Part shown: positions 1 to 7,070 of the stretch, piece by piece | How positions within the stretch are numbered: position 1 is the stretch's first letter | Layout of the letters: the number at the start of each line of letters is the position of its first letter | Position numbers and translations under genes: made by a program | Source: Pseudomonadota bacterium | Lineage (GTDB): Bacteria > Pseudomonadota > Alphaproteobacteria > Rhizobiales > Rhizobiaceae | NCBI GenBank assembly: GCA_023387775.1 | Contig: JAEWHN010000256.1 | Coordinates: forward strand, 1-8,770 | DNA length: 8,770 bases | Direction: 5' to 3' | The notes under the pieces: model-generated | Seen by the model: only the letters and a program-made list of their open reading frames with translations | Databases searched by the model: none | What the model was told of the DNA's origin: nothing

Positions 1-1257
1 GACGTCGCCTTCTCGGCGCTGCAGGTGTGGAAGCCGCTGCAGAATCTCGGCCGCGTCGTGTTCAAGGACCTCGAGGCTGTCGACACGCCCGACGCGCACA
101 CCGCCGTGTTCCGCTTCGCTAAGCCCACACCCTTCCAGCTTATCCGCAACGCGCTGCCGGCGCTCACCAGCGTGGTCGCCAAGCATATCTATGAAGGCAG
201 CGACATCGCCGAAAACCCTGCCAACACCGCGCTGGTCGGCACCGGGCCGTTCAAATTCGCCGAGCACAAGGCCGGCCAATATTACCGGCTGGAGCGCAAC
301 GACAAATACTGGGGCGAGGGCGAGCCGCATCTGGACGAGATCGTCTATCGCGTGCTGCCCGACCGTGCCGCTGCCGCAGGCGCGCTGGAGGCCGAGGAAA
401 TCCACCTTGCCGCCTTCTCGGCCGTGCCGCTGGCCGACCTCGCCCGCATCTCCAAGGTGCCGGGCATCGAGGTGGTGACCAAGGGCTATGAGGGCCTCAC
501 CTACCAGCTGGTGGTCGAGATCAACCACCGCCGCAAGGAGCTGGCCGACCTCAAGGTGCGCCAGGCCATCGCGCATGCCATCGACAAGGATTTCGTCGTC
601 AAGACGATCTTCCTCGGCTATGCCGCGCCCGCGACCGGGCCTGTGCCGCAGAACGACAAGCAGTTCTATACCCCGGACGTGCCGAACTACGCCTTCGACC
701 CGGCCAAGGCCAATGCGCTGCTCGACGAGGCCGGCTACAAGCGCGACGCCGACGGCACGCGTTTCAAGCTGAGGCTGCTGCCCGCGCCCTATTTCAACGA
801 AACAAAACAGTTCGGCGATTATCTGCGCCAGGCGCTCGCCGCCATCGGCATCGACGCCCAGATCGTCAACAACGATGCGGCCGCGCACCAGAAGGCGGTC
901 TACACCGACCACGATTTCGACCTGGCGGTCGCGCCGCCGGTGTTCCGCGGTGACCCGGCCATCTCCACCACCATCCTGGTGCAGAGCGGCATTCCCGATG
1001 GCGTGCCCTTCTCCAACCAGGGCGGCTACAAGAACGCCGAGATCGACGCGCTGATCGAAAGGGCCTCTCAGACCATCGAAGCGGACGCCCGCACCGAACT
1101 CTATCGCGAGTTCCAGAAGAAAGTGGTGGAAGACCTGCCGCTCATCAATGTGGCCGAATGGAGCTTTATCACCGTCGCCCGCGACACGGTGAAGAACGTC
1201 TCCAACAACCCGCGCTGGGCGGTATCGAACTGGGCGGACACCTGGCTGGAGGGCTGA
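1..1257 (+). CDS. ABC transporter substrate-binding protein, family 5 (5' partial)
   Basis: This is the C-terminal 418 residues of a periplasmic (or lipid-anchored) solute-binding protein of the SBP_bac_5 family, which captures peptides, nickel chelates, opines or similar solutes for an Opp/Dpp/Nik-type importer. The frame is open from base 1, so the start codon, signal peptide and roughly the first 100 residues lie outside the window; family members are usually 500-540 aa. Visible family hallmarks are GTGPF followed by a Y-x-L-E-R-N-x-x-Y-W segment (from base 238), the conserved D-L-K-V-R-Q-A-I-x-x-A-I-D-K block (bases 547-588) with the downstream G-x-x-x-P-A-T-G-P-V-P loop, and a C-terminal L-P-L-I-N-V-A-E-W region. 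Genes for two permeases and two ATPases follow on the same strand. The ligand cannot be assigned from these features. The family call is firm; the substrate is unknown. Confidence 0.93.
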   Translation, partial: DVAFSALQVWKPLQNLGRVVFKDLEAVDTPDAHTAVFRFAKPTPFQLIRNALPALTSVVAKHIYEGSDIAENPANTALVGTGPFKFAEHKAGQYYRLERNDKYWGEGEPHLDEIVYRVLPDRAAAAGALEAEEIHLAAFSAVPLADLARISKVPGIEVVTKGYEGLTYQLVVEINHRRKELADLKVRQAIAHAIDKDFVVKTIFLGYAAPATGPVPQNDKQFYTPDVPNYAFDPAKANALLDEAGYKRDADGTRFKLRLLPAPYFNETKQFGDYLRQALAAIGIDAQIVNNDAAAHQKAVYTDHDFDLAVAPPVFRGDPAISTTILVQSGIPDGVPFSNQGGYKNAEIDALIERASQTIEADARTELYREFQKKVVEDLPLINVAEWSFITVARDTVKNVSNNPRWAVSNWADTWLEG

Positions 1258-1403
1258 GACGCGGGAAGCCTTGCAACGCATTGCTGCGGGTGCTGAAGTC
1301 GCGTCGTGAACAACTCGTATCGCCTTATTGTGTCCCGGTGGCCGGCGCGGCCGCAATTGCCTGCGACTTTGCGGGAGAGGTGGCTATTTTCGGTACGGCT
1401 TAG
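1258..1403. other. Non-coding stretch after the binding-protein gene
   Basis: These 146 bases form the first part of the 329-base gap between the binding-protein and first permease genes. I see no convincing ORF, promoter or U-tailed terminator in them. A small 5-bp-stem hairpin (1340-1352) has no T run after it. Bases 1371-1383 (GCGGGAGAGGTGG) match 12 of 13 bases of the outer arm of the adjacent inverted repeat, so this may be a decayed fragment of the same element. Since the downstream permease has no obvious promoter of its own, transcription probably reads through. Confidence 0.5.
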
Positions 1404-1560
1404 CACCCCCACTCCGTCTCGCCTTTCGGGCTCGCCACCTCTCCCCCTGCCCGGGGGAGAGGAAAGGCCAACCGCGAAGGCTCCGACCGGGCAGGATCTG
1501 GCGTTCCTCTCCCCCGGGCAGGGGGAGAGGTGGTTTGCGCAGCAAACCGGAGTGGGGGTG
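1404..1560. repeat. 157-bp composite inverted repeat (rhizobial-type intergenic palindrome)
   Basis: The element is bounded by perfect 13-bp inverted termini, CACCCCCACTCCG (1404-1416) and its complement (1548-1560). Inside lie two 30-bp arms, 1435-1464 and 1504-1533, which are perfect reverse complements of each other across a 39-bp spacer. Each arm also contains its own palindrome, CCTCTCCCCC and GGGGGAGAGG around a 5-nt centre, so it could fold either as one long stem or as two separate hairpins. A third perfect hairpin, GGTTTGC-GCA-GCAAACC (1532-1548), lies only in the right half; the corresponding left segment (1417-1434) is unrelated in sequence. Palindromes built on this CT-rich arm are, from general knowledge, frequent between genes in rhizobial genomes. 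Its place between binding-protein and permease genes suggests a role in mRNA processing or stability, which is inference. Confidence 0.85.
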
Positions 1561-1586
1561 ATTGCCAGCGCGGAGCCTGCCCGCCC

Positions 1587-2573
1587 ATGACCCGCGCGCT
1601 CCGCCTCCTGCGCCGGCGGCTGGTCGGCGCCATACCGGTGCTGCTGATCGTCGCCATCGGCACCTTCCTGCTGCTTGAGGCCGCCCCCGGCGACGCGGTG
1701 GACGCCTATGTCGGCATGACCGGTGGCGATGCCGGGCTGATCGCGGAACTTCGCCAGACATGGGGCCTCGACCAGCCGGCGCTGGCGCGGCTCGCGGCCT
1801 ATCTCTGGTCGCTGGCACATCTCGACCTTGGCTATTCGGTCGCCTTCTCGCGGCCGATCTGCGACGTGATCCTGGAACGGCTGCCCAACACGCTGCTCCT
1901 GATGGGCAGCGCCACCGCGCTCTCCTTTGGCGTCGGCTCTCTGCTCGGCATTGCTGCCGGCGCGCGGCCGGGCAGCATTCGCGACCGCTTCCTGTCGGTC
2001 GGCTCGCTCGCCCTCTACGCGGTACCTGGCTTCTGGCTCGGGCTGGTGCTGACCGTGCTGTTTTCGGTGCAGCTGCGCTGGCTTCCCTCCAGCGGCATCG
2101 AGACAATCGCCTCGGGCAAGACCGGGCTTTCGCGCGCAGTCGACATTGCCCAGCACCTCGTGCTGCCGGTGACCGCGCTCGGCATCATCTATCTGGCGCT
2201 CTATCTGCGCGTCATGCGCGCCGGCATGGCGGAAATCTGGCGCATGGATTTTGTGCTGGCCGCCCGCGCCAAGGGCATTTCCCGCCGCCGCATCGTCTGG
2301 CGCCACGTCGCGCGCAACGCGCTGCTGCCGCTCGTCACCATGCTCGGCCTGCAATCGGCCGCCATGCTGGGCGGCAGCGTGGTCATCGAAAGCGTGTTCT
2401 CAATTCCCGGTCTCGGCCGGCTTGCGCAGGAGGCAGTGAGCTCGCGCGACACGCCGCTGCTGCTCGGCATCATCCTGGTCAGCGCCGTGCTGGTCATCCT
2501 CATCAATCTCGTGGTCGACATGCTCTATGCCGTGCTCGATCCGCGCGTGGGCGCAAGCGAGGAGGGCGCATGA
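1587..2573 (+). CDS. ABC transporter permease, DppB/OppB/NikB type
   Basis: This is the first inner-membrane subunit (328 aa) of the importer, forming half of the translocation channel. Six hydrophobic spans are visible at about residues 12-32, 101-124, 136-161, 188-209, 246-270 and 290-316, with the large loop after span 1 that is typical of DppB-like proteins. The cytoplasmic EAA coupling loop (about 222-248) reads A-R-A-K-G-I-S-x-x-R-I-V-W-R-H-V-x-R-N-A-L-L-P, and the family's S-V-V-I-E-S-V-F-S-I-P-G-L-G-R-L motif follows. The ATG at 1587 is preferred because translation then begins just before span 1 and a weak GGAG (1572-1575) precedes it. A GTG at 1530 in the same frame would add 19 residues encoded partly by the upstream repeat and is unlikely. 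The stop overlaps the next start as ATGA (2570-2573). Confidence 0.93.
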   Translation: MTRALRLLRRRLVGAIPVLLIVAIGTFLLLEAAPGDAVDAYVGMTGGDAGLIAELRQTWGLDQPALARLAAYLWSLAHLDLGYSVAFSRPICDVILERLPNTLLLMGSATALSFGVGSLLGIAAGARPGSIRDRFLSVGSLALYAVPGFWLGLVLTVLFSVQLRWLPSSGIETIASGKTGLSRAVDIAQHLVLPVTALGIIYLALYLRVMRAGMAEIWRMDFVLAARAKGISRRRIVWRHVARNALLPLVTMLGLQSAAMLGGSVVIESVFSIPGLGRLAQEAVSSRDTPLLLGIILVSAVLVILINLVVDMLYAVLDPRVGASEEGA

Positions 2574-3400
2574 GTTTTGGGCATCGCTTCCTGCGCACGC
2601 CCGAGGCGGTGGCCGGGGCGCTTATCCTTGCCGCGCTTGTTGCCATGGCGCTGGCTGCGCCGCTGCTTTTCCCGCGCGATCCGTTGTCGATTGCCGGCCC
2701 CGCGCTGCTGCCGCCCTTCCAGGACTGGTCGCTGCCGCTCGGCACCGACCGGCTCGGCCGCGACGTGCTGGCCGAATTGTTTCACGGCGCGCGAACCTCG
2801 CTGGCCGTCGGGCTCGCGGCGGCGGCAACCTCCATTGCCATCGGCGCGACCATCGGCACACTGGCTGGCTTTGCTGGCGGCATCACCGACGAAGTGCTGA
2901 TGCGCGTCGCCGACGCCTTCCAGACCGTGCCGGGCTTTCTGCTGGCGCTGGCTTTCGTCAGCGTCGTCGGCCCCTCGCTGGCCGTGGTGGTGATTGCAAT
3001 TGCACTCAGTGCCTGGACCGGCCCCGCGCGCGTGGCACGTGCCGAAGTGCTGTCCATCCGCGAGCGCGACTATGTCGCCAGCGCCCGCGTCATCGGCATG
3101 CATCCGCTGCAGATCGCCTTCCGCGAGGTGCTGCCCAACGCGCTGCCGCCGGTGCTGGCGCTGTCGTCGATCATCGTCGCGGGCGCAATCCTTGTCGAAG
3201 CCGCGCTCTCCTTCCTCGGCCCCGGCGACCCGAACCGCGTGACCTGGGGCGGCATGATCGCCGAGGGCCGCACGGTGCTGCGTTCGGCGCCCTTCCTGTC
3301 GATCATCCCCGGCATTGCGTTGGTGCTGACGGTGCTCGGCGTCTATTTCGCCGGGGAAGGTTTTGTCGAAGCCTCCGCCGCAAGGAAGCGCCAGTCATGA
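2570..3400 (+). CDS. ABC transporter permease, DppC/OppC/NikC type
   Basis: This is the second channel subunit (276 aa), pairing with the preceding permease. Residues 13-34 form the first membrane span. They are followed by the conserved P-L-G-T-D-x-L-G-R-D-V-L motif (56-67) and R-T-S-L (75-78), diagnostic of DppC-like permeases. Further spans lie at about 79-103, 122-149, 194-216 and 244-263. The EAA coupling loop (about 168-193) is recognisable but divergent: A-R-V-I-G-M in place of the common A-R-x-x-G-A, then R-E-V-L-P-N. The A-A-L-S-F-L-G-x-G motif (211-219) and W-G-G-M-I also match the family. The start is set by the ATGA overlap with the upstream stop and by a perfect AGGAGG at 2560-2565, although its 4-base spacer is short. 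The stop overlaps the next start at 3397-3400. Confidence 0.93.
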   Translation: MSFGHRFLRTPEAVAGALILAALVAMALAAPLLFPRDPLSIAGPALLPPFQDWSLPLGTDRLGRDVLAELFHGARTSLAVGLAAAATSIAIGATIGTLAGFAGGITDEVLMRVADAFQTVPGFLLALAFVSVVGPSLAVVVIAIALSAWTGPARVARAEVLSIRERDYVASARVIGMHPLQIAFREVLPNALPPVLALSSIIVAGAILVEAALSFLGPGDPNRVTWGGMIAEGRTVLRSAPFLSIIPGIALVLTVLGVYFAGEGFVEASAARKRQS

Positions 3401-4191
3401 GCGTTCGTCTCGCAGTCGAAAAACTCGGCGTCGGCTATCGCGGCGACAGCGGCGAGATCGAGGTACTGAAGGATGTCTCCTTCGAGCTCCGTGCCGGTGA
3501 GCGGCTGGCCATCATCGGCGAAAGCGGCTCTGGCAAGAGCACGCTGGCGCAGGCCATTGCCGGCCTGCTCCCGCCGGGTTCGCGCGTCGATGGAAACATC
3601 CGCTGGCCCGAGCTCGGGCGCCGACCGCTGAATGGCCGCGACATCGGTTTTGTTTTCCAGGACCCATCCTCCAGCCTCAACCCGGTGCTGACCGTCGGCG
3701 AGCAGATCGCCGAGGTGGCACGCCCGCATCTGGGGCTTAGCTGGCGGCAGGCCTTTGCGCACGCCGAAATGCTGCTCGGCCGCGTGCACCTGCCCGATCC
3801 GCCTTCTACTCTAAAGGCCTTTCCGCACCAGCTTTCCGGCGGGCAGAAGCAGCGCGTGGCGATTGCCGAGGCGATCGCGGCGCGGCCGAGCCTGCTGATC
3901 GCCGACGAGGCGACCAGCGCGCTCGACACCATCGTGCAGGCAGAGATCGTGCGGCTGATCGAGGAACTGGTGGCCGAGGACGGCATGTCGCTCATGTTCA
4001 TCAGCCACGACATCGCGCTGGCCAGCCAGATCGCCGACCGCATCGCCGTGTTCCGTCATGGCCGGCTGGTCGAGATCGGCGAGGCGGGACAGATCGTCGA
4101 TGCGCCGCGCGAGGCCTACACGAAAAGCCTTCTCGCCGCGCATATGGGGCTCGACACGCCCTCGCTGCTCGTGCCGGAGGCTGTTGCATGA
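3397..4191 (+). CDS. ABC transporter ATP-binding protein, DppD/OppD/NikD type
   Basis: This is the first of two ATPases (264 aa) that dimerise at the membrane to power import. All nucleotide-binding motifs are present: Walker A GESGSGKS (41-48), Q-loop Q88 in F-V-F-Q-D-P, signature LSGGQ (146-150), Walker B L-L-I-A-D-E (166-171), D-loop S-A-L-D (174-177) and switch His204. Two positions depart from the common family sequence: Ala172 stands where Pro is usual after the catalytic Glu, and Glu158 where Arg usually follows V-A-I-A. It ends about 60 residues after the switch His, so it lacks the long C-terminal oligo-HPY extension of OppD/DppD (about 330 aa) and is closer in size to NikD. An AAGGAA (3382-3387) supports the start, which overlaps the permease stop. 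The stop overlaps the next ATPase start at 4188-4191. Confidence 0.93.
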   Translation: MSVRLAVEKLGVGYRGDSGEIEVLKDVSFELRAGERLAIIGESGSGKSTLAQAIAGLLPPGSRVDGNIRWPELGRRPLNGRDIGFVFQDPSSSLNPVLTVGEQIAEVARPHLGLSWRQAFAHAEMLLGRVHLPDPPSTLKAFPHQLSGGQKQRVAIAEAIAARPSLLIADEATSALDTIVQAEIVRLIEELVAEDGMSLMFISHDIALASQIADRIAVFRHGRLVEIGEAGQIVDAPREAYTKSLLAAHMGLDTPSLLVPEAVA

Positions 4192-4967
4192 GCGCGCCGC
4201 TTCTCACAGCCACGAACCTGCGCAAGCGTTTCGATAGCAGAGGCCGCACTGTCGCAGCGCTGGACGATGTCAGCTTCGAGGTCGCGCCGGGCGAGACGCT
4301 GGGGCTGGTCGGCCCCTCGGGCAGCGGCAAGACCACCGCCGCGCGCGCCGTGATGCGGCTGATCGAACTCGACAGCGGAGACATCTGCTTCGACGGCGAG
4401 GATTTTCTTGCGCTCGTCGGCGCAAGGCTGCGGGCCGCGCGTGCCCGGCTGCAAATGGTGTTCCAGGACCCGCGCGCCGCCTTCAACCCGCGCGCCACCG
4501 TGGCGCGGGTGCTGGACGACCCGCTGCGCATCCACGGCATCGTGCCGCGTGGGGAGCGGCCGGAGGCAATCGCCCAGCTTCTGAAGCGTGTCGGCCTGTC
4601 ACCCGATCTTGCCTCTCGCGCAATCCACGAGATTTCCGGTGGCCAGCGCCAGCGCGTCGCGATTGCCCGCGCCATTGCCACGCGCCCGCAGCTGATCGTG
4701 CTAGACGAGGCGGTGTCGGCGCTCGACGTTTCCGTGCGCGGACAAATCCTCGAACTGCTGCTCGATCTGCAGCGCTCGGAAAACATCGCCTATCTATTCA
4801 TCTCGCACGATCTCGGCGTGGTGCGCGCCATCGCCCATCGCGTCGCCATCCTGGACAAGGGCCGGATCGTCGAGACGGGCAAGGCCGCCGAGGTGATCGC
4901 CAACCCGCAGTCGCCCACCGGGCAGGCGCTGGTGGCGGCGGCGCCGAGGCTCAGGCATCGCGCCTGA
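4188..4967 (+). CDS. ABC transporter ATP-binding protein, DppF/OppF/NikE type
   Basis: This is the second ATPase (259 aa) of the importer. Motifs are complete: Walker A GPSGSGKT (42-49), Q-loop Q93 in M-V-F-Q-D-P, then F-N-P-R (99-102), signature ISGGQ (149-153), Walker B L-I-V-L-D-E (169-174), D-loop S-A-L-D (177-180) and switch His207. The residues after the catalytic Glu are Ala-Val-Ser, the pattern I recall for NikE, where OppF/DppF usually have Pro-Val-Ser. Like its partner it is short, ending with N-P-Q-S-P-T-G-Q-A-L (the segment where OppF-type proteins continue into the oligo-HPY region) and a few basic residues. A perfect GGAGG (4176-4180) with a 7-base spacer precedes the ATG, which overlaps the previous stop. 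The short size and DEAVS motif hint at a Nik-like system, but nickel specificity is not demonstrated. Confidence 0.92.
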   Translation: MSAPLLTATNLRKRFDSRGRTVAALDDVSFEVAPGETLGLVGPSGSGKTTAARAVMRLIELDSGDICFDGEDFLALVGARLRAARARLQMVFQDPRAAFNPRATVARVLDDPLRIHGIVPRGERPEAIAQLLKRVGLSPDLASRAIHEISGGQRQRVAIARAIATRPQLIVLDEAVSALDVSVRGQILELLLDLQRSENIAYLFISHDLGVVRAIAHRVAILDKGRIVETGKAAEVIANPQSPTGQALVAAAPRLRHRA

Positions 4968-5015
4968 CGAACCTTTGCATTTTGCCCGCGCTCGCGGCCG
5001 TGCTAACCGAAACCC

Positions 5016-6065
5016 ATGGCACAGAAGAAAGCGCATGAAGTCGACAACTGGCTGGCACGGCCCGATCCGAAGGCCGCCATCGTCCTGATTTACGGGCCGG
5101 ACCGTGGCCTGGTGGCCGAGCGCGCCCGCGCCTTCGCCGAAAAGACCGGGCTGCCGCTGGACGACCCCTTCACCGTGGTTCGTCTCGACGGCTCTGAGGT
5201 GGAGAAGGAGAGCGGCCGCCTGCTGGACGAGGCGCGCACCGTGCCGATGTTTTCCTCGCGCCGCCTGCTCTGGGTGCGCAACGCTGCCGGCCAGAAGGGC
5301 CTGGCCGACGATGTGAAGGTGTTGTCCAAGGAGCCGCCGCGCGACGCCATCGTTCTCATCGAGGCCGGCGACCTGAAGAAGGGCGCCGCACTTCGCACGG
5401 TGGTCGAAGGCTGCGACTGGGGCATGGCGTTGCCCTGCTATGCCGACGAGGCGCGCAGCATCGACCAAGTCATCGACGACGAGATGCAGAAAGCCGGCAT
5501 GTCGCTGACGATGGAAGCGCGGCAGGCCCTGAGAAAAAATCTTGGCGGCGACCGGCTCGCTTCGCGCGGGGAGATCCAGAAGCTTGCGCTCTACGCCATG
5601 GGCAAGAGCCAGGTCGACCTCGACGACGTGAAGGCGATGATCGGCGACGTGTCGGGCATCTCCTTCGACGACGCCATCGACGCGGTGCTGGAGGGCAGGA
5701 TCGAGGCCTTCGACACCGTCTTCACCCGCCACACGCAGACCGGTGCGCAACCTTTCCTGATGCTGTCAGCCGCAATGCGGCAGTTGCAGGCGATCCAGCT
5801 CATGCGCGCTGCGATGGACAATAGCGGCGCCCGCAATGCCGCCGCGATCGTGGCCGCGGCGCGCCCGCCCGTCTTCTTCTCCCGCCGCAAGATCGTGGAG
5901 GGCGCGGTCGAACGCTGGAACGGCCCAGCGCTCGCCCGGGCGCTGCTGCGATTGCAGGACGCGGTGCTGCAGACCCGCCGCAGGCCCGACCTTGCCGACG
6001 CGATTGCACGCCAGGCCCTGCTTGGCATTGCCGTGGAAAGCGCACGCCTGCGTCAGCGACGCTGA
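5016..6065 (+). CDS. holA: DNA polymerase III subunit delta
   Basis: The delta subunit (349 aa) of the clamp-loader complex is the wrench that binds and opens the beta sliding clamp during replication. It is an AAA+-fold protein without its own ATPase site. The N-terminal domain shows L-I-Y-G-P-D-R-G-L-V (24-33). The middle contains R-L-L-W-V-R (83-88) and N-L-G-G-D-R-L-A-S-R-G-E-I-Q-K-L (175-190), a strong delta-family signature. The collar domain follows, with P-V-F-F-S-R-R-K (285-292) and T-R-R-R-P-D-L-A (320-327). Length is normal. The ATG at 5016 gives the M-A-Q-K-K-A-H-E-V-D beginning I associate with rhizobial delta; no clear Shine-Dalgarno precedes it. It starts 48 bases after the ATPase gene with no recognisable promoter, so it may be read from the transporter transcript. 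In many alphaproteobacteria the gene upstream is instead the LPS-assembly lipoprotein gene lptE. Confidence 0.93.
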   Translation: MAQKKAHEVDNWLARPDPKAAIVLIYGPDRGLVAERARAFAEKTGLPLDDPFTVVRLDGSEVEKESGRLLDEARTVPMFSSRRLLWVRNAAGQKGLADDVKVLSKEPPRDAIVLIEAGDLKKGAALRTVVEGCDWGMALPCYADEARSIDQVIDDEMQKAGMSLTMEARQALRKNLGGDRLASRGEIQKLALYAMGKSQVDLDDVKAMIGDVSGISFDDAIDAVLEGRIEAFDTVFTRHTQTGAQPFLMLSAAMRQLQAIQLMRAAMDNSGARNAAAIVAAARPPVFFSRRKIVEGAVERWNGPALARALLRLQDAVLQTRRRPDLADAIARQALLGIAVESARLRQRR

Positions 6066-6090
6066 CAATATAGCTACGCTGCCCCAAAAC

Positions 6091-6125
6091 GACTTCAGGC
6101 GGACGATCGCTCGCCCGCCTGAGTC
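6091..6125. terminator. Probable bidirectional terminator between holA and parB
   Basis: An imperfect hairpin lies in the 100-base gap between two converging genes. GACT(T)CAGGCGG (6091-6102, one bulged T) pairs with CCGCCTGAGTC (6115-6125) around a 12-base loop. Read on the minus strand it is followed by GTTTTGGGG, a short U run suited to ending the parB transcript. On the plus strand only TTA follows, so termination of holA would be weaker. The call rests on structure and position only. Confidence 0.6.
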
Positions 6126-6165
6126 TTATGAATCAATAACTTAGATGGATAACAAAGCCTGAATA

Positions 6166-7041
6166 TCAAGCTTTGAGGCGCCGGCACAGCTCGTCGAGCT
6201 GCTCGAGCGTCTTGTAGCCGATGCGCAGTTCGCCGCCCTTGGCCTTGTGGGCGATGGCAACGCGCATTCCGGTCACATCCGTCAGGAGCTTTTCCAGTGC
6301 CAGCGTGTCGGCATCCTTTTCGACCGGAGCCGACACCTTGGCTTCCTGCACCACTTCCGGCGGCAACTGCGCCAGCATCTCAGCCTGGCGCACCGACAGG
6401 CCTTCCTCGACGATGCGTTTTGCCAACCCGACCGGATCGGCCGCGGTGACCAGCGCACGGGCATGGCCGGCCGAAAGCTGGCCATCGACCAGCATGTCGC
6501 GGATGACGTCCGGCAGCTTCAACAAGCGCAGCGTGTTAGCGACGTGGCTACGGCTCTTGCCGATCACCTGGCCGAGATCGGCCTGCGTGTAGTTGTGGTC
6601 ATCAATGAGTTGCTGGTAGCCGAGCGCTTCTTCGATCGGGTTGAGATCGGTGCGCTGCACGTTCTCGATGATCGCCAGCTCCAGCGCCGTGCGGTCATTG
6701 ACGTCGCGAACGATGACCGGGATCTCGGCCAGGCCGGCGCGCTGCGCCGCGCGCCAGCGCCGCTCGCCGGCGATGATCTCATAGCGGCCAGCCTCTGCGG
6801 GTGAGGGGCGGACGACCACCGGCTGGACCACGCCATGCTCGCGGATGGACTGCGCCAGGTCGGTAAGGTCCGCATCGCCGAAGTGGCGGCGCGGGTTGCG
6901 CGGGTTCGGCGCCACGAATTCGATCGGCACATGACCGTCGGAGGATACGACGGGCTGCGCGGGCGCTACCGGCTTGTCGATTTCGCCAATCAGTGCGGCG
7001 AGACCACGCCCGAGCCGCTTCTTCGAGATGTCTTCGTTCAT
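6166..7041 (-). CDS. parB: Chromosome partitioning protein ParB
   Basis: ParB (291 aa) is a CTP-dependent DNA clamp that loads at parS, spreads along flanking DNA and drives origin segregation with ParA. The N-terminus has L-G-R-G-L-A-A-L-I (10-18), the short ParA-activating motif. The CTP-binding domain shows N-P-R-N-P-R-R-H-F (46-54), the arginine-rich box G-E-R-R-W-R-A-A (92-99) and E-N-V-Q-R-T-D-L-N-P-I-E-E-A (126-139). The helix-turn-helix that reads parS covers about 152-177, and the C-terminal dimerisation part ends E-L-C-R-R-L-K-A. Length and motifs are those of a complete chromosomal ParB. The ATG has a weak GGA six bases upstream and lies 29 bases after the parA stop, so the two genes are probably cotranscribed. 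Its likely loading site lies inside the nearby rsmG (8482-8497). Confidence 0.96.
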   Translation of the reverse strand: MNEDISKKRLGRGLAALIGEIDKPVAPAQPVVSSDGHVPIEFVAPNPRNPRRHFGDADLTDLAQSIREHGVVQPVVVRPSPAEAGRYEIIAGERRWRAAQRAGLAEIPVIVRDVNDRTALELAIIENVQRTDLNPIEEALGYQQLIDDHNYTQADLGQVIGKSRSHVANTLRLLKLPDVIRDMLVDGQLSAGHARALVTAADPVGLAKRIVEEGLSVRQAEMLAQLPPEVVQEAKVSAPVEKDADTLALEKLLTDVTGMRVAIAHKAKGGELRIGYKTLEQLDELCRRLKA

Positions 7042-7070
7042 GACCTATCCAGACTGTTTCGCAACCGAAT

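Noticed and set aside
1404..1560. CRISPR array or Rho-independent terminator as explanation of the repeat
   Set aside because: There are only two arms in inverted orientation and one spacer, and no T run follows either hairpin; the composite palindrome fits better.
1530..1586. GTG start at 1530 adding 19 residues to the first permease
   Set aside because: The extension would be encoded partly by the repeat, contains no recognisable sequence, and the family normally starts just before the first membrane span, as from the ATG at 1587.
1101..2354. Long minus-strand open frame (417 codons) opposite the binding-protein end, spacer and first permease
   Set aside because: It is rich in Arg, Gln, Ala and His with no domain, spans the repeat and lies antisense to a clear permease; a typical GC-rich shadow frame.
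1760..2569. Upstream extension of the second permease frame
   Set aside because: The Arg/Ala-rich translation overlaps the first permease in another frame; the ATG at 2570 has AGGAGG and starts the recognisable protein.
2778..2786. TGTTTCACG half of a parS site in the second permease
   Set aside because: The other half (GTGAAACA) is absent, so ParB should not load here.
3034..3043. CACGTG-centred palindrome GGCACGTGCC as a second parS
   Set aside because: Outside the central hexamer the flanks do not match the parS GTTT...AAAC arms; it sits in permease coding sequence and is expected by chance in GC-rich DNA.
4975..5007. Possible promoter for holA: TTGCAT with GCTAAC downstream
   Set aside because: The spacing is about 21 bases and the second element is poor; no supported promoter.
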